Shown here: positions 61,286-64,000 of the stretch, piece by piece
How the letters are laid out: every line of letters starts with the position of its first letter
Position numbering within the stretch: the stretch's first letter is position 1
Assembly (NCBI RefSeq): GCF_052115485.1
Contig: NZ_JBFRGU010000002.1
Span: 310,001-374,000, forward strand
Length of the DNA: 64,000 nucleotides
Reading direction: 5' to 3'
Source of the DNA: Microvirga sp052115485
GTDB lineage: Bacteria; Pseudomonadota; Alphaproteobacteria; Rhizobiales; Beijerinckiaceae
Notes under the pieces: model-generated
Database searches by the model: none
What the model was told of the DNA's origin: nothing
What the model saw: the letters and a program-made list of their open reading frames with translations, nothing else
Made by a program: the position numbers and the translations under genes

Positions 61286-63091
61286 ATGACTAAACCGGTC
61301 GATGAGGACAGCAGGGTCAGCGCGAGCCCGGATTTCGAGGCTCTCTCCCGCAATATCGCCCTTTTCATGGAAGAAGCGGGCAAGGCGACCGCCGCATATT
61401 TGAAGCCCATCGAGAAGGGCGAAAAGCAGGCCCGCTTTGCCGACGAGGCCTCCGAGATGGTGAAAACCCTCGGGCACGTGGCCGAATCGTGGATGGTCAA
61501 TCCGCAAAAGAGCGTCGAAGCCCAGTCCCGGCTCGGGACGCAATTCCTGAATCTCTGGGCCTCCACCTTTAAGCGTGCCCAGGGCGAAGAGATCGAGGAT
61601 ATCGCCAAGCCGGAGCCGAAGGACAACCGGTTCGCCGATCCGGAATGGACCCAAAACCCCGTCTTCGACTTCCTGAAACAGGCCTATCTCATCACCTCCC
61701 GCTGGGCGGAGGGCCTCGTGGACGACGCGGAGGGGATCGACGAGCAGACCCGCCGAAAGGCTCATTTCTACATCAAGCAGATCTCCGGAGCGCTCTCCCC
61801 CTCCAATTTTGTCCCGACCAATCCTGAGCTGCTGCGCGGAACCTTGAAGGAAAACGGCGCCAATCTGGTGCGTGGCATGAAGATGCTGGTGGAGGATATC
61901 GAGGCCGGAGGCGGCGAATTACGAATCCGTCAGTCTGATCCGAGCGGTTTCAAGATCGGCGTCAACATCGCAACGACACCGGGCAAGGTGATCTATCGGA
62001 ACGAATTGATCGAGCTCATCCAGTATGCGCCGACCACGAAAAAAGTGCTGAAGCGCCCTCTCCTGATCGTTCCGCCCTGGATCAACAAATACTACATTCT
62101 GGACCTCAACCCGGAAAAGAGCTTCATCCGTTGGGCGGTTTCGCAAGGCTTGACGGTCTTCTGCATCTCCTGGGTCAACCCGGACGAGAGCCACGCGGAG
62201 AAGAGCTTCGAGCATTACATGCGCGAGGGCATTTTCTCGGCTCTCGAAGCGATCGAGGAAGCGACCGGGGAGAAGAAGGTTTCCGCCATCGGCTATTGCG
62301 TCGGCGGCACGCTCCTTGCCGCGACGCTCGCCCATATGGCCGCAAAGCGGGACAAGCGGATAGAGAGTGCGACGTTCTTCACGGCGCAGGTGGATTTCGC
62401 TTATGCGGGCGATTTGAAGGTTTTCGCGGACGAAGGACAGATCAAGGCCGTCGAGGCGGTCATGAAAGAGCGCGGCTATCTGGAAGGCTCGCATATGGCG
62501 CATGCCTTCAACATGCTTCGCCCGAACGACCTGATCTGGCCCTACGTGGTCAGCGTCTACCTCAAGGGGAACGCGCCCTTCCCATTCGACCTGCTCTACT
62601 GGAATTCGGATTCCACGCGGATGCCGGCGGCGAACCACGCCTTCTATCTCCGCAACTGCTATCTCGAAAACAAGCTGGCGAAGGGCGAAATGGAGCTCGG
62701 CGGCGTCGAGCTGAAGCTCAAGAAGGTCAAGATTCCCATCTTCAGCCTCGCCACGAAGGAGGACCACATCGCCCCGGCGAAATCGGTCTTCATCGGCGCG
62801 CAGGCCTTCGGTGGTCCCATCGAATTCGTTCTTGCCGGATCGGGCCATATCGCCGGCGTCGTCAATCCGGTCTCCAAGCCGAAATACCAGTATTGGAGCG
62901 GCGGCGCCGTTGAGGGAGCGCTGGAAACATGGCTGGCTTCGGCGACCGAGACAGCCGGAACCTGGTGGCCCCATTGGTTCGAATGGATCAGGGATCAGGC
63001 CCCGAAGGAGGTGCCCGCCCGTATCCCCGGCACCGGAAAGCTCCCCGCCCTATGCGACGCGCCCGGAACTTACGTGCTTACGAGGGCGTAG
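61286..63091 (+). CDS. phaC: Class I poly(3-hydroxyalkanoate) synthase PhaC
   Basis: 601 residues. PhaC polymerises (R)-3-hydroxyacyl-CoA into carbon-storage granules. The N-terminal domain is followed by the alpha/beta-hydrolase core, with the lipase-like box G-Y-C-V-G-G (nucleophile Cys near residue 342), L-I-V-P-P-W-I-N-K, Asp in K-E-D-H-I, and the catalytic His in G-S-G-H-I-A-G-V-V-N-P near 515. The length fits class I without a PhaE partner. GGAAGGA lies before the ATG. phaA, phaB and phasin genes are not in the window. Confidence 0.97.
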   Translation: MTKPVDEDSRVSASPDFEALSRNIALFMEEAGKATAAYLKPIEKGEKQARFADEASEMVKTLGHVAESWMVNPQKSVEAQSRLGTQFLNLWASTFKRAQGEEIEDIAKPEPKDNRFADPEWTQNPVFDFLKQAYLITSRWAEGLVDDAEGIDEQTRRKAHFYIKQISGALSPSNFVPTNPELLRGTLKENGANLVRGMKMLVEDIEAGGGELRIRQSDPSGFKIGVNIATTPGKVIYRNELIELIQYAPTTKKVLKRPLLIVPPWINKYYILDLNPEKSFIRWAVSQGLTVFCISWVNPDESHAEKSFEHYMREGIFSALEAIEEATGEKKVSAIGYCVGGTLLAATLAHMAAKRDKRIESATFFTAQVDFAYAGDLKVFADEGQIKAVEAVMKERGYLEGSHMAHAFNMLRPNDLIWPYVVSVYLKGNAPFPFDLLYWNSDSTRMPAANHAFYLRNCYLENKLAKGEMELGGVELKLKKVKIPIFSLATKEDHIAPAKSVFIGAQAFGGPIEFVLAGSGHIAGVVNPVSKPKYQYWSGGAVEGALETWLASATETAGTWWPHWFEWIRDQAPKEVPARIPGTGKLPALCDAPGTYVLTRA

Positions 63092-63182
63092 GCGGGACGA
63101 CCGACGAACCCGCGGCGCGTTTCGCGAAAGCGAGACGCCGCTCGCTAAGTATCAGCCCAGGCACTTGAAGGCATGCAACAAA

Positions 63183-63208
63183 AAAGGCCGGCATCTCTGC
63201 CGGCCTTT
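63183..63208. terminator. Bidirectional terminator between phaC and the OMP gene
   Basis: A perfect 10-bp stem AAAGGCCGGC / GCCGGCCTTT has a six-base loop, preceded by A-rich sequence. It lies between the convergent phaC and FadL-like genes. Confidence 0.9.
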
Positions 63209-63225
63209 CTCGTCATGCTGTGCTC

Positions 63226-64000
63226 TCAGTACTTGCGAATGACCGGGGCCGGGATGGCCTTTGCCGGATTGTCCCAGCGGTATTTCAGCGAAGCCGAGAT
63301 GATATCGACGCTGGAATCCACGTCCGCCTTGAACACGACGCCCCGGGTGGGGAAGATCGGGTTGCCGGGACGGATATCGATGCCGGTGTCTCCCACGGGG
63401 AGAATGTGGGTATAGGCCAGATCAAACGAGAGATTGTCGCTCCAGTTATAGGTCGCGCCCAGAGACAGCCAGACGCGGTCGGAGTCAGGCAGGCGCGGAT
63501 TGCGCGTGTTGACGTCGATCGGCGAAATCTCATAGCCGACACCGGCGCGGACAGCCCAAGCCGGGTTGAAGCGGTATTCACCGCCGGCGGAGAAGAACCA
63601 GCCATCCTCATAGTCGAGTGGCAGATAGGGAGCCGCACTCAGCAGAGTGCCGGTCAGACCGTTGAACACACGCGGATTGCCGAGACGGCTCCAGTTCGTC
63701 CACTCGACCGTGCCGTTGAGCGTAAAGGCATCCGTGACTCTCTGAGTGATGCCGACCGAAACCGACTCAGGCAAAATGAGGCTGGCCTTGATCGGAATGC
63801 CGAAGTGCTGGAACTGACCTTCAAGATCCTGCTTCACCGCCGACCGGAAGCCAATACCGATCGAGGTTCCAGCAAACGGAGTCAGCGTCGCGCCGAGCGA
63901 ATAACCGATACCCCAACTATCGCCGTCGAGACCCGCGCTCGCAGCGAAGGGCGACGGCGCGGTCGGGGTCGGCCCGATCGCGGAGAAATAGCGCACCTTG
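63226..64000 (-). CDS. FadL/OmpP1 family outer membrane transport protein (partial)
   Basis: The 3' portion, at least 257 residues, runs off the right end of the window, so the N-terminus is missing. The sequence has alternating amphipathic strands of an outer membrane barrel: W-G-I-G-Y-S-L-G-A-T-L-T-P, V-R-A-G-V-G-Y-E-I-S-P-I, R-V-W-L-S-L-G-A-T-Y-N-W, F-D-L-A-Y-T-H-I, and a last strand ending R-K-Y with S-L-K-Y-R-W. This matches the long-chain fatty acid porin family (FadL/OmpP1/TodX), which passes hydrophobic molecules across the outer membrane. It converges on phaC, a plausible metabolic neighbour for fatty-acid import. Confidence 0.88.
   Translation of the reverse strand, partial: KVRYFSAIGPTPTAPSPFAASAGLDGDSWGIGYSLGATLTPFAGTSIGIGFRSAVKQDLEGQFQHFGIPIKASLILPESVSVGITQRVTDAFTLNGTVEWTNWSRLGNPRVFNGLTGTLLSAAPYLPLDYEDGWFFSAGGEYRFNPAWAVRAGVGYEISPIDVNTRNPRLPDSDRVWLSLGATYNWSDNLSFDLAYTHILPVGDTGIDIRPGNPIFPTRGVVFKADVDSSVDIISASLKYRWDNPAKAIPAPVIRKY

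Overview
The window looks like a chromosomal segment of an alphaproteobacterium of the order Hyphomicrobiales (Rhizobiales). The GC content is high (about 60% by eye), and many genes are typical of that order: a eukaryote-like complex I accessory subunit (NDUFS4 type), an IalB-family protein, a DUF1127 gene opposite a GcvA-like LysR regulator, an HWE histidine kinase, a class I PHA synthase, periplasmic glucan synthesis genes and intergenic palindromic repeats of the rhizobial kind. I cannot name the genus. No integrase, transposase, phage structural gene, rRNA or CRISPR array is visible.

Layout. 1-11 kb: AEC transporter, hspQ, an ialB-like gene, a family 5 solute-binding protein, a degenerate receiver-like protein, then sdhE-mfd facing away from recG. 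11-19 kb: two palindromic repeats, glmU-glmS, and opgG/D-opgH. 19-24 kb: LysR with a perfect palindromic operator opposite DUF1127, a Na/phosphate symporter, thymidine kinase and a LuxR-type regulator. 24-27 kb: tRNA-Arg and tRNA-Pro flanking the NDUFS4 homologue, an S24 (LexA/CI-like) repressor behind a promoter full of inverted repeats, and an autoregulated-looking ArsR-SRPBCC pair. 27-32 kb: LOV-like HWE histidine kinase, an ABC-F ATPase, and the queuosine operon queC-queD-queE behind a preQ1-I riboswitch. 32-44 kb: accessory-looking genes, including an ECF sigma/YciI/VOC group, a Tat-exported deaminase, a Tat-exported cytochrome P450, a tandem paralogue pair, a diguanylate cyclase, and an HxlR/VOC/DUF1428 cluster holding a broken SRPBCC gene. 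44-50 kb: small hypotheticals, DUF192, double cold-shock protein, sirtuin, DUF1624 protein, KDPG-type aldolase and MFS transporter. 50-54 kb: an AT-rich intergenic region followed by two convergent RTX proteins. 54-64 kb: tRNA-Glu, recJ, GNAT, glpX, homoserine dehydrogenase, an AlaC-type aminotransferase, a small lipoprotein, phaC and the 3' part of a FadL/OmpP1 outer membrane protein.

How the genes work together. Housekeeping themes are DNA repair (mfd, recG, recJ), cell envelope precursors (glmU, glmS, opgG/H), queuosine synthesis and threonine/methionine entry (hom). The most interesting signals are regulatory or concern protein targeting: the preQ1 riboswitch, palindromes shared between the S24 promoter and a site 19 kb away, the double ArsR operator, the LysR palindrome, a P450 with a Tat signal, and a LOV-like kinase whose photoactive cysteine position is phenylalanine. 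I found no clear multi-gene system of an entirely new kind.
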